A stretch of 10,963 nucleotides of DNA from Cephalothrix simula (GCA_035591015.1 JAXIUW010211842.1:1-10963), one strand, 5' to 3'; positions 1 to 7,994 are shown, counted from the stretch's first letter. The notes: generated from the letters alone by a model not told the origin. Translations and numbers: made by a program.

Positions 1-375
1 GGTCGAAAAAGGGCCTCAAATTAGATAGGAAACGTACAGTACTAAATGGAACTGTAGTTTGAACACATTTAGGGATATTTAGCTGTACATGTATTAGAAA
101 TTATCGCGATTTTGAATTACATAGATTAACGGATAGATTAATAGTAGCACTAGGTTTTATTGGATGTCGCTCCGTGAAACACCATATACCAGCTGTATCC
201 TGTTACGCTTATGCTCGCTATACATCGTCGGTAATATCATAGATAAACTCGCGATTGGTATATGGTCAAGAGATATGGCGAAAAAGAATATAAGATGTGA
301 ATTTTTTTGTGCTCGATAGATCTTCCTAATTTTGGTCATTTTTGTTATATTTTTGTTTGATATATAAGCTGAACA
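1..375. other. Non-coding AT-rich stretch, no gene seen
   Basis: No supportable gene. The short open frames on either strand lack coding-like composition and recognisable motifs. The stretch holds isolated strings such as TGTACATGTA near position 84. It could be intergenic or the interior of an intron. Confidence 0.5.
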
Positions 376-457
376 TTGGCCAATTTAAAAAAAATCGAAG
401 AGGATATTTTTTTCTATCGGTCTTTAAAAGAGAAAATTGCAAAAAAATGGGGCGCTG

Positions 458-552
458 GGCGGAGGCAAGCGGCGCAAACTGATTTTTGGGTATGGATATA
501 TGTTACTGGGGCCACGAAGAGCCCTTTGAAAAAAAGATTGGCCAAAAATATT
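458..552 (+). repeat. Dispersed repeat, copy A
   Basis: A GC-punctuated block inside AT-rich DNA. Bases 458-497 align without gaps to the reverse complement of 6998-7037, with 32 of 40 positions identical. The similarity then resumes with a shared TTGAAAAAAA...GGC(GC)CAAAAAT block, so the homology reaches about position 552 here and about 6950 in the other copy. The divergence suggests an old, inactive interspersed element. No open frame or recognisable transposon protein is present, so it is probably non-autonomous. The true ends and class cannot be set from two copies, and flanking GGCGCC-containing sequence up to about 605 may belong to it. Confidence 0.65.
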
Positions 553-605
553 GATTTTTTTGGATTTTAGAAATTGACGCCAAAATGACCCAAAATGGCG
601 CCGAA

Positions 606-1410
606 ATGTGCTCAATATGCTAAACAGGTGTCATAGATCGTTTCTACACCTCAAAGTGGTACATCGGTGTCATTGGATCCCAAAAACATTGAAAATACCA
701 CAGATCTTTGATATGGTTACCTTCTCCATTCTATTACAAGCGTGTCACCGTTCATATGTGTTTTCTCAGTTAGTTTATCAATGGTAATATATTCTATATA
801 CACCTTTTTTCGAAATATGAGGCTTTATTGAACCTCAAATTTCATAGTTTTTTAGGTAAATTTAATTTTCATGTTATGATTTATACCTTAACAAAAAATC
901 AATCCTTATCTTTTAGAAAAGCAACAGGTAGCTTTATGAGGTAGTATCGTGTTAGGAAATTAGGTAGCTGCGGTTGGCATTACCCAGATAAATCAAATCA
1001 TCGTCAAAACATTGAGATAAGAAGAATTTTTTGGTGATAAGAAGATGTTTCCTGCAGTTTCTTTGTAAAAAGTGCTTGTTTGAATCCTATCCAACTCTGC
1101 CAACTCTTCAGATGTACGCGCGGAGCTTCTTTAAATCTGCTACAGCCTACTCTGACTGTTAAATTGAGTGTGTCCATAATACCTAGTTAAATCCTTTCTC
1201 TGATGAAAAGTTTGGCATCGAAGAAAATTTGTTCTTCCAAATTGTTTCAAATGTATACCAGCGAGTTTATCAGACTGTTCAGATTGTTCTTGCATCTCGG
1301 ATCTCAGAGAAGGATCACATTTACTCTTCATGAAGGCTTACCAAGTTTTTTTACAAATAACGAGGGGCATATCATTTCAGATTATTACTGCGTACAGCCA
1401 AGCAATAATT
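606..1410. other. Non-coding stretch, nothing recognised
   Basis: AT-rich sequence with no long open frame of coding character, RNA gene or clear repeat. A 75-codon open frame at 1203-1430 runs straight into the minisatellite and is not credible as a gene. Confidence 0.45.
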
Positions 1411-1742
1411 ATTATTTATTACAAAATTAATACTTTTATTACAAAATTAAAACTTTATACTTTTATTTACAAAATCAAAATTAATAATTATAAAAAATTA
1501 CAAAATTAATATTTTATTAACAAAAGTATTACTTTATTACAAAATTAATACTTTTATTACAAAATTTATACTTTTATTACAAAATTTATACTTTTGTTAC
1601 CAAATTTATACTTTTATTACAAAATTTATACTTTTATTACAAAATTTATACTTTTATTACAAAATTTATACTTTTATTACAAAATTTATACTTATATTAC
1701 AAAATTTATACTTTTATTACAAAATTAATACTTTATTACATA
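1411..1742. repeat. AT-rich minisatellite, 20-bp unit
   Basis: The core, 1541-1740, is ten units in strict 20-bp register with consensus AAAATTTATACTTTTATTAC. Variants are mostly single-base: AAAATTAATA at both ends of the core, CTTTTGTTAC at 1591, CAAATTTATA at 1601 and CTTATATTAC at 1691. The last unit is one base short. Upstream, from about 1411 to 1540, older degenerate units vary in length (for example TTTATTTACAAAATC) and lose register. Homogeneous core with a decayed flank is typical of arrays growing by slippage or unequal exchange. The unit is not a multiple of three and has no palindromic arm, so neither a coding repeat nor CRISPR fits. Confidence 0.95.
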
Positions 1743-1839
1743 TTTTTAATCTTTTTTCTATACACCAAATCGGGTAGTGATGTGCCACTCGACAAATACT
1801 TGATCGGATTGTGTACTAAAGTTAACTGATTTTGCCCAG

Positions 1840-1877
1840 GATCATTTTCAAAATTTCCTGCACTCACGAAAATGATC
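1840..1877. repeat. Perfect 10-bp hairpin
   Basis: GATCATTTTC (1840-1849) is the exact reverse complement of GAAAATGATC (1868-1877), separated by an 18-base loop. It could fold as a stem-loop in DNA or RNA. No function is evident and chance is possible in AT-rich DNA. Confidence 0.5.
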
Positions 1878-2577
1878 ATTTTTGATAAGTAACCGTTTCA
1901 GATTGATGAATGATGAAGTGGCTGAATTTCATAATGTTGGTTATAATTTCATTTTTAAAATCACCCTTAAATTGAACCAATTTTTCTTTTTCGATGTCTT
2001 CCTTAGTCCTTATATTCACCATTCACGGCATTCTATATACTAACCACCTGCTTGAAAAACATGTTATCCATTTTTTTTCATAATTTAATTCATTAGAATA
2101 TCATGTTAAGAGCCATATATGTTCTAATTTCTGATTAATTCCATAAATATCTGTATTTTTCACCTGTCACTATCATTTGGTATTCTCTTAGTGACGAAAT
2201 ACCAGCTGTTGGATTATCAGCAAAGAGAGCCGATTGGGAAGAGCATCATTTTGTAAGCCGGAAGCCGTAGAATTTGGATTAATCATTTAGCTTGATATTT
2301 TTATGCAACAACTGTGTGTGTATTTTGGATTTTTGCATCTCTAGCTCTTTGCAAAGGTTGCAAAGGATAAGCTTCTTGAAATTTTCAAAAATTATCTTGG
2401 AAATTTTTTGGTTGGTATTTTATCGAATAGAAGTTGTTGATCACATTTGCATTTTACAAATTGGTGGTACCACTAGGGTAGAGGCTAAATGGCTTCTAGA
2501 AATTGTACGTACAGTTAGCCAAATGTGACTCACAAAGATGTTTATATACTGTACTAAAATTGTCGAAAATTTGACAA

Positions 2578-2660
2578 ACCGTCGAATCTTTCATTCAAAT
2601 AGTGTTGCGTATTCGCCGGTTCGTCAAATAAGCGAAAATTTAAATTAAAGATTCACCGGT
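2578..2660. repeat. Inverted repeat with 18-bp arms
   Basis: ACCGTCGAATCTTTCATT (2578-2595) pairs with the reverse complement of 2643-2660, with 15 of 18 positions identical. The 47-base centre is relatively CpG-rich (CGCCGG, TTCG, GCG) in an otherwise CpG-poor region. It could be a small palindromic MITE remnant or a fold-back element. No target-site duplication is obvious. Confidence 0.45.
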
Positions 2661-3621
2661 GCGCAGTAATTTACGACACATAAAACCGTTTTTCATGACT
2701 TTTTTGGCTGATGATTTTTGTGGAGTTATTTTTTTGACAAAATATCAATGCATCTGAAAACATACATACTAAATAATTTTACACTGAACAGAAATCTGAT
2801 GGAAATGAAACAATAGATTTTAGACTGATGTAAAAATTATAAAATGATAACGTATTTTTAGATTTAAGTTATCAAAATTTTCCATTGCCTCAACAATATC
2901 AAAATTTTCTGATTGACATAGAAATTGCTCACTGACTCGCACAGCTTCCACCCTAGTGAGCATGCACGATTATACGACGACCATCAAAATTTATTCAAAG
3001 CTTAAATGTGTTTGCCTTTTCAATTTATTAAGAAAAACTTCGTTTTCGAGTTTTTTAATTCTTTAAAACTACAAACAGGAACATGCTTTGAAATCGTTAA
3101 GATTTTTTTTGTATTTTGCAAGTGATGATTTCCAAAAAACTGACCAAATTAAAGATTAGTGAACATTTGTTTTCTAAATCTAACAGTACTCATGTGTAAG
3201 AGTATAACGTCAGTTTGGATTTTTGGCGTATTAACAATTTTTTTTCTGCATAGCAATTCAAAATTCAGCTTAAGTGCCGTCTGTATTCATATTAGATTAT
3301 CTAAACGCTGCACTTAAACGCCCATTTTCATAAATATACTCATATGTGCCATTTCTTCCGTCTTGTACACACACCAATTGTGCATATTACAATAAATTAA
3401 TTGTTTCGGATATGTCTCATATGAGTGAAACATTGTGTTTGGATATATACATAGTTTAGTTTAGATTAATTTTTCACTATTTTACTTATTTTGATTGGTT
3501 TAAATCTACTATGTTTCAGCAAATATTGGATATTATCCGTAACCTATTTGGATTATCTAAATCAGGACTAAAATTTACCCAATAAAATCGATTATCATTA
3601 CATATTTCTTAATTGTGATAG

Positions 3622-3653
3622 TGTTTAATCATCTGTATATTTGCCCATTGCAG
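3622..3653 (+). other. Candidate 3' splice site before the 5'UTR
   Basis: TTTAATCATCTGTATATTTG followed by CCCATTGCAG ends in a good acceptor at 3653. A pyrimidine-leaning tract precedes it and there is a possible branch adenine in TTTAATC. It would open an exon with about 210 bases of 5'UTR before the ATG at 3864. An upstream non-coding exon would then lie earlier in, or outside, the window. A weaker alternative ends at 3519. Transcript data would decide. Confidence 0.4.
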
Positions 3654-3863
3654 CTAATGGTTGATGTTAAACTATTGTTGAAATAGGTTGTTGAGATCAT
3701 CGAACTAAAGTTAGTGCCTCTCATGTACCTCATAGAGCTCAAATTAAAACGTATTTGTTGCCGTTAAATCTGGTTAAAAATGTTTCGTTCAATAAGTTCA
3801 GAACGGTGACCATTTTCGTTGGCAGCTTCTTATCTGACATTTTTATGAGTCTTAAACAAAAGC

Positions 3864-5960
3864 ATGTCTCTGTTTCAAAATCTCGTAAAATTTCGAAGAA
3901 TTGTTAGGGGAAAAGTTGTAAAAGATGCCTCAGTTGATAAGCCAAATGTTAAAGCAGCAACATCTGAAATGGGATGTGGTCCAGATGATGAACTGGAACC
4001 AGTTTCTGAAAGTCTTGATCTTGATGAAACATGTTCTATTGGATTTGAAGTGAAGGAGAATGGTGTAACTCCAGGAATATCTCGAACACTTTCAGAAGAA
4101 GAAGAGCAGGAGGCGCAGAAGGAAGCAGTAAAGAGCACTATCCTTGGATTCTGGGGTAGAAGGAAGCAGAAGTCAGTTACTAAATCTGATTCAGTTGATG
4201 GAGAAACTCCAAAAGATAAAGAAGAGCCGAATGAAGTTCCAGAGGATAAACCAACTGAGGAGGAGGTGAAGGGTGCTGTTGCATCAATATGGAAGATGAA
4301 ACTTAAACGTAAAAAGACACTTGGTGAGTCTGATTCTTTTGATTCTGGCACAAATAATGAAAATGAATTTTTTTCAAACGGTGATAGCAGGCTTTCGAAT
4401 GAGCAGACTGGTGCTGTTTCAAAGTCTAACTGCAGTAGCAGTGTTGCACTTGGTAATGGTTCTTTTCTCACTGAAAGCAATGCTTCTTCTGGGAAAGATA
4501 TCTCTGATACACATTCAAATTATTCCATTTCTGAACAAGTATCTGATAAAAATGATGATGATTTAACCAACTGTGAAGAAGAAGAAATATCAGCTTTTGT
4601 TGACCATGTTTTAAGCAATGTAATCAAGGAGCTAAATGATAAGAATGCAATGGTGAATGATACTAAAGATGGTGGTAAGTGGCTATCAGATAAAAATGGG
4701 AATACTGGTTACATGCTCGGTGAAAGTTTACTTAACGATGATTTTATTTTAGGTGGTGGAGGTTGCACTCAAACTCATATTCCCAACAGTAACATAAATG
4801 ACAGCGGTTACAAATTATCTGGTGATGAACAGGCGCTTGGGTCTTGTAACTCTGTCTCAGTCTTGGAGAATTCGACAGCTGTTGATGTGTCGACCATTAA
4901 GAATTCAGAGGTAAATGATGTCACCTGTGACAATGTAAAGCTAGAAACATCTCATGTAGATTTTAATGTTGGGAATTCATTAATACTTAATGAGATTACA
5001 GGTGGTAGCAAATATACTAATAAGGGTTCAGATTTCAGTGTTAATTGTGGATTAGAAGGAGTTTGTTCTGGTACTACTGTTGAAAATTCTGTTGTACATC
5101 AAACAGTGGATAAAAACGATTCAGAACTTGAGCTCGAGCAAAATTCTAATGCTAATGACACGTCTGGAATTGACGAATTTGACAAGCACGATTCAACAGG
5201 TGAAAATATTTCCGTTTATAAAAACAATAATCAGTCGAATCGTTCTATTCAGGATGATACAAATGAATATATTGTTATTGGAATAACCCAAGAAATTCAT
5301 AGCTTTGACCGAATAGAGGATATTACTGATAAAACAAATGTCAGATATAATGCTTTAGGACAACTTGAAGTACTACCTACACCAAGAAGTGCTGATGACA
5401 AACATAGTCAACGTGACTGTGAAAGAGGTGATAAAAACTCTAAAAGTGAAAAACAAGAAAAGAAAGATCAGCATAGGTTGGATAAGGTGAATGATTATCT
5501 TAGCAAAAAGCAGTCACTCCATCTTGCTCTGCAAGAGAACGCATTGAAGAAAGATTTAAACGGTGTTAACTGTTCTGTAAGTGATATAAAAAACCAAGAA
5601 GGTGAAAAAGATAAAGAGTTAGATGAGTCACTAAGGAGTGGTGTTGCTGGTGACTTAGATACAAACGTTGTTCAAGATGACTCATTTGATGTAAACAAAG
5701 CTGACGAAGTTCTCTGTTCTAATAACGAAGAAGAAAAAATGGGAAACGCCCAAGATAAAAGTAAGGAGCCTTCAACTGAAAATTATGTTGATTCAATTGT
5801 AGAAAGAAGGCAGGTTGTAGTGAGAGGTAAAGGATCAATGGTCATACCGGTGTGGTATATAGGTTCAGATGAAAATGGTGAGTTTAGATTTATGGGTATC
5901 AGAGCCTTCCTGGAACTAGAGCTTACTAGTAGAAAATATCACTCACCACTTTGCTTATAG
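3864..5960 (+). CDS. Acidic disordered protein; candidate A-kinase anchoring scaffold
   Basis: A 698-codon frame, far longer than chance here. The ATG has A at -3 and an in-frame TGA at 3846-3848, so the start lies in this exon. I recognise no family from overall sequence. Three related aromatic/basic modules occur at residues about 10-25, 89-112 and 135-160; the last two share VK-x6-W and end in SDS[VF]D. Residues 242-257 (ISAFVDHVLSNVIKEL) have the hydrophobic spacing of PKA RII-anchoring helices. IVIGIT (470-475) resembles a calcineurin PxIxIT site without its proline. Residues 511-545 are densely charged. No signal peptide, membrane segment or Gly-2 for myristoylation is seen. By analogy with AKAP5/AKAP12, the basic modules could bind membrane lipid or calmodulin; that role is inferred. 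The C-terminus may change by splicing at 5878. Coding status is confident; function is tentative. Confidence 0.88.
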   Translation: MSLFQNLVKFRRIVRGKVVKDASVDKPNVKAATSEMGCGPDDELEPVSESLDLDETCSIGFEVKENGVTPGISRTLSEEEEQEAQKEAVKSTILGFWGRRKQKSVTKSDSVDGETPKDKEEPNEVPEDKPTEEEVKGAVASIWKMKLKRKKTLGESDSFDSGTNNENEFFSNGDSRLSNEQTGAVSKSNCSSSVALGNGSFLTESNASSGKDISDTHSNYSISEQVSDKNDDDLTNCEEEEISAFVDHVLSNVIKELNDKNAMVNDTKDGGKWLSDKNGNTGYMLGESLLNDDFILGGGGCTQTHIPNSNINDSGYKLSGDEQALGSCNSVSVLENSTAVDVSTIKNSEVNDVTCDNVKLETSHVDFNVGNSLILNEITGGSKYTNKGSDFSVNCGLEGVCSGTTVENSVVHQTVDKNDSELELEQNSNANDTSGIDEFDKHDSTGENISVYKNNNQSNRSIQDDTNEYIVIGITQEIHSFDRIEDITDKTNVRYNALGQLEVLPTPRSADDKHSQRDCERGDKNSKSEKQEKKDQHRLDKVNDYLSKKQSLHLALQENALKKDLNGVNCSVSDIKNQEGEKDKELDESLRSGVAGDLDTNVVQDDSFDVNKADEVLCSNNEEEKMGNAQDKSKEPSTENYVDSIVERRQVVVRGKGSMVIPVWYIGSDENGEFRFMGIRAFLELELTSRKYHSPLCL
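4675..4752 (+). other. In-frame 78-nt intron-like segment (possible exitron)
   Basis: Inside the long exon, GTG|GTAAGT (donor at 4675) is followed by CTTAAC, a good branch-point match, and then by GATTTTATTTTAG ending at 4752. All three intron signals are near consensus. The length is 78 nt, a multiple of three, and the frame is open throughout. Removal would delete residues 272-297 and rebuild the Gly-271 codon unchanged (GGT). The retained form is the one given in the CDS entry. It may equally be a constitutive short intron that happens to lack stops. Confidence 0.45.
5872..5883 (+). other. Strong 5' splice donor near the 3' end of the exon
   Basis: AAAATG|GTGAGT places a donor after 5877, one base into codon 672. 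If used, residues from Gly-672 to the stop at 5958 would be intron read-through rather than the real C-terminus. A second candidate, AGAG|GTAAAG, follows 5826 in the same phase. The tail encoded beyond 5878 has no recognisable motif. Confidence 0.4.
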
Positions 5961-5963
5961 GAA

Positions 5964-5973
5964 AATAAATAAA
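5964..5973 (+). terminator. Overlapping poly(A) signals just after the stop
   Basis: AATAAATAAA contains two overlapping AATAAA hexamers, beginning four bases after the TAG stop. A 3'UTR ending here would be unusually short. The later signal at 6064 may be the one used. Confidence 0.45.
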
Positions 5974-6063
5974 TGTGCCAGTTTAGTAAGTTGCTTTTCC
6001 AAATTAGTTGCTTTGGCTTAGCTGCTCTTGCTTAGTAGATAGTTGATAAAGTATTAATTTCGT

Positions 6064-6069
6064 AATAAA
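6064..6069 (+). terminator. Poly(A) signal AATAAA
   Basis: A canonical AATAAA about 104 bases past the stop codon, followed by T- and TG-containing sequence (TTTGATTCTCTG, from about 6087). This suits a conventional 3'UTR of about 120-150 bases for the gene at 3864. Confidence 0.5.
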
Positions 6070-6147
6070 GTAATCATTTATGAAGTTTGATTCTCTGAAG
6101 AACTTTCATACAGAACAACCGATATTATCACTATACTTGAATTTATG

Positions 6148-6185
6148 CCTGAGATTTTTCTCGGTGATAGTTTAGAGAAATCAGG
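6148..6185 (+). repeat. Imperfect stem-loop downstream of the gene
   Basis: CCTGAGATTTTTCTC (6148-6162) can pair with GAGAAATCAGG (6175-6185), with bulges. It could be a 3'UTR structure if transcription runs past 6064. Chance is not excluded. Confidence 0.3.
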
Positions 6186-6399
6186 AAAAATGTCGGCTTT
6201 TCCTTTATTGAAAAAAAAAGGGTTTCTTGGAAATTTGAAAATCAGATTCCGATGTCTAGTCGTTGATCATTTATCAGTCAGTACAAGAGAAATCAATCGC
6301 ATGAACCCTCTTTTAAAATGATTCGACTGATAGCCTTTGGCATAGTTTCTGTTCTGTTTTATCCATTTCAATGCACCTTATCTGATAGATGGCTAAGTA

Positions 6400-6475
6400 T
6401 TTCCTTATTATTTTAATAGCTGATCTTCCAAACGTCTATATTTCATTCAAGTGTTGTTCATATTCTACTAGCTGA
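6400..6475 (+). other. Candidate alternative terminal exon
   Basis: TTCCTTATTATTTTAATAG is a good acceptor ending at 6419. Joined to the donor at 5878, it keeps the frame (G|CT = Ala) and then reads DLPNVYISFKCCSYSTS before a TGA at 6473-6475. That would replace the last 27 residues of the 698-residue form with an 18-residue tail. The intron would be 542 nt and would contain the three AATAAA signals, so the choice could couple splicing and polyadenylation. Purely predicted. Confidence 0.25.
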
Positions 6476-6653
6476 CTTTCTAGAAAGGCGGAAAGTCTCA
6501 TTTTTAACCCTATTTTTGAAGATTTGTGGGATACCTGAAGAGGGGGGGATTGTATCTCAACATTGGATTGACCTTTTGACATGAAATTTTGTAACTAATA
6601 ATTGATACATACAAAAACAAAGTTTTGACCTAATTCATTCGGCGCCGCCCTCA

Positions 6654-6674
6654 GGGCCCCTTAATTTTGGGCCC
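6654..6674. repeat. GGGCCC-flanked hairpin
   Basis: Two palindromic GGGCCC hexamers (6654-6659 and 6669-6674) flank a short AT centre, giving a small GC-capped fold-back structure within the 6506-7237 segment. Confidence 0.5.
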
Positions 6675-6797
6675 AAAAACTTACCAAATATGCTATTTTG
6701 ACAAATGAGTCTAATTTATAGGTTAAAGGCCTTAGAAATGTTGTTCCAACAAAATTGCCTAATAAACAATGTTCACCTAAATGTATTTTTCGGTGCA

Positions 6798-6853
6798 GGG
6801 CCCCCACAGGGCCAATTTTTTTTTCGAAAATTAAAAAAAAATTTGGGGGGCCC
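6798..6853. repeat. GC-capped T9/A9 palindrome
   Basis: GGGCCC (6798-6803) and GGGCCC (6848-6853) frame a run of nine T (6816-6824), the loop CGAAAATT, and a run of nine A (6833-6841). The arms can pair into a long hairpin. With the 6654-6674 hairpin this gives four GGGCCC sites in 200 bp of otherwise AT-rich DNA, supporting a repeat-derived origin. Confidence 0.55.
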
Positions 6854-6949
6854 AAACGACACCAGGGCATCGATTTTACTGTGTTAAGGTAGTTTATGAA
6901 ATTTGATATTCATTTTTACGAATTTTTTGGCACCGGGCGTCATCCAGCG

Positions 6950-7037
6950 GCATTTTTGGCGCCATATTTTTTTCAACATGGTCTCCGATAAATGACCATC
7001 CAAGCCGAAAAATTAGTTTGCGTCCCTTGGCCCCGCC
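6950..7037 (-). repeat. Dispersed repeat, copy B (inverted relative to copy A)
   Basis: The reverse complement of 6998-7037 matches 458-497 at 32 of 40 ungapped positions. The lower end (from about 6950) matches the TTGAAAAAAA...CCAAAAAT part of copy A with small gaps. It sits inside the segment bounded by inverted repeats at 6506-7237. That segment may be the full element; copy A shows no matching ends. Confidence 0.65.
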
Positions 7038-7237
7038 TTCGCACAATTTTTAACATTTTTATAATAAAATCAAAATTTTTTCAATTTTTGGCTGCACCTG
7101 GGTAACCTTGGGCAATGAATGTTTTTATAATTTGAGTTTTAAGTCAATTGAAAAGTAGCGAAACCTACGATTAGGTATTTTTGAAATATTTTTGACCTTA
7201 GGGGGGCGGAACCCGCTCCCTCCTCAAAAATAGGGTT

Positions 7238-7988
7238 CTGTTTGTTAGAAATAGTCAGGAGGCTGATTGCTAATAAAACTATTACAAATGTTAATGCCTT
7301 GAAATAAGCTAAATAAATGAGTCCGAACTGTTCTTAAATTAGATGTTTTTATAACTAATGAAGAATTTATGCATAATATATGGCAAAATTTATGGCAAAT
7401 GATTTGAAAATTTTAAAATATCTGGAAAAATGTATAAAACAAAATTATTCAAAGTGTATTTTGAGTTATTTCCAGGTTAAAGGAAATGCCCGTATAATTT
7501 AGTACCATTCAGTTATTGAATATTAAGGGTGCCATTAGGTTCGAAATTCAGATTTGCATTAATTTTATGATCATGTACGATAGTGTACATTGTCCGTGTT
7601 TAGTTTGTCATTTTTATCCCTGAAATTTGATTCCACTGGGGTAAAATTATTTCACACTATAGCCAGGAGGATTAGGTATCCATTGTTCCTTTGGTCAAGC
7701 GGTTTGAAGTCATGTGTCCGCTTAAAATTTATCAAACTCTCAGGACAAGAAAACCATCATGTATTTTTGAGAGGGGATTCTAATGAATGGACATAGTTCC
7801 ATAAAGCCCAGAAAATGTAGGTTTTCCCCAAGCATATTCATAGTCACGTGGTTTTTCTTCGCAACGTAGTTCGATTGAACAATTGTCAACTAACCTAATT
7901 AGCAAAACGTATAATATACTAGCAAAATAATGATTACCTTTTTATTCTACTGGGCAATCGTATTAACACTCACTATGTAATTTATTAA
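7238..7988. other. Non-coding stretch, nothing convincing
   Basis: AT-rich sequence. A 68-codon open frame at 7590-7796 has no motif or coding character. A tRNA A-box-like TGGTCAAGCGG near 7692 lacks a matching B box, so no tRNA or SINE is called. Confidence 0.4.
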
Positions 7989-7994
7989 TTAGCA

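Larger units (their letters stand above)
1743..3640. other. Long non-coding stretch
   Basis: AT-rich sequence with no supportable gene. It contains two inverted repeats listed separately, and could be intergenic or a 5'UTR intron of the gene starting at 3864. Several weak 3'-splice-like sites occur near its end, for example TATGTTTCAG ending at 3519. I see no convincing TATA box or CpG-rich promoter. Confidence 0.45.
6506..7237. mobile_element. Possible non-autonomous element bounded by 14-bp inverted repeats
   Basis: AACCCTATTTTTGA (6506-6519) is the exact inverted complement of TCAAAAATAGGGTT (7224-7237). G-rich runs lie just inside both ends on the + strand (AGAGGGGGGG near 6540; TTAGGGGGGCGG near 7199). 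The interval is visibly different from its surroundings, with repeated GGGCCC and GGCGCC patches, and it includes repeat copy B. No target-site duplication is clear and no transposase frame is present; short open frames at 6661-6887 are low-complexity. It could be a MITE-like element, or two nested repeats whose ends match by chance. Confidence 0.4.

Noticed and set aside
1411-1742. CRISPR-like regularly spaced repeats
   Set aside because: The units are contiguous with no unique spacers, very AT-rich and without a palindromic repeat. It is a minisatellite in eukaryotic-looking DNA.
2292-2528. 78-codon + strand open frame
   Set aside because: Hydrophobic, Ile/Phe/Cys-rich translation without motif, codon bias or splice context; expected by chance in this much sequence.
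3875-4480. 201-codon open frame on the minus strand
   Set aside because: It is a shadow of the + strand exon. Its Ser/Phe-rich content is the complement of Glu/Asp/Lys codons, and the + strand frame is over three times longer.
4321-5286. Short + strand frames (4321-4566, 5080-5286) inside the long exon
   Set aside because: Out-of-frame shadows of the 698-codon frame with no independent signals.
5948-5957. C-terminal LCL considered as a prenylation signal
   Set aside because: The cysteine is second from the end, not fourth from the end as CaaX needs, and the C-terminus itself is uncertain.
6474-6497. GACTTTC...GAAAGTC 7-bp hairpin
   Set aside because: Perfect but short; such stems are expected many times by chance in 11 kb.
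7692-7702. TGGTCAAGCGG, a tRNA A-box-like string
   Set aside because: No B box (GGTTCGANTCC type) at suitable spacing and no cloverleaf, so neither tRNA nor SINE is supported.
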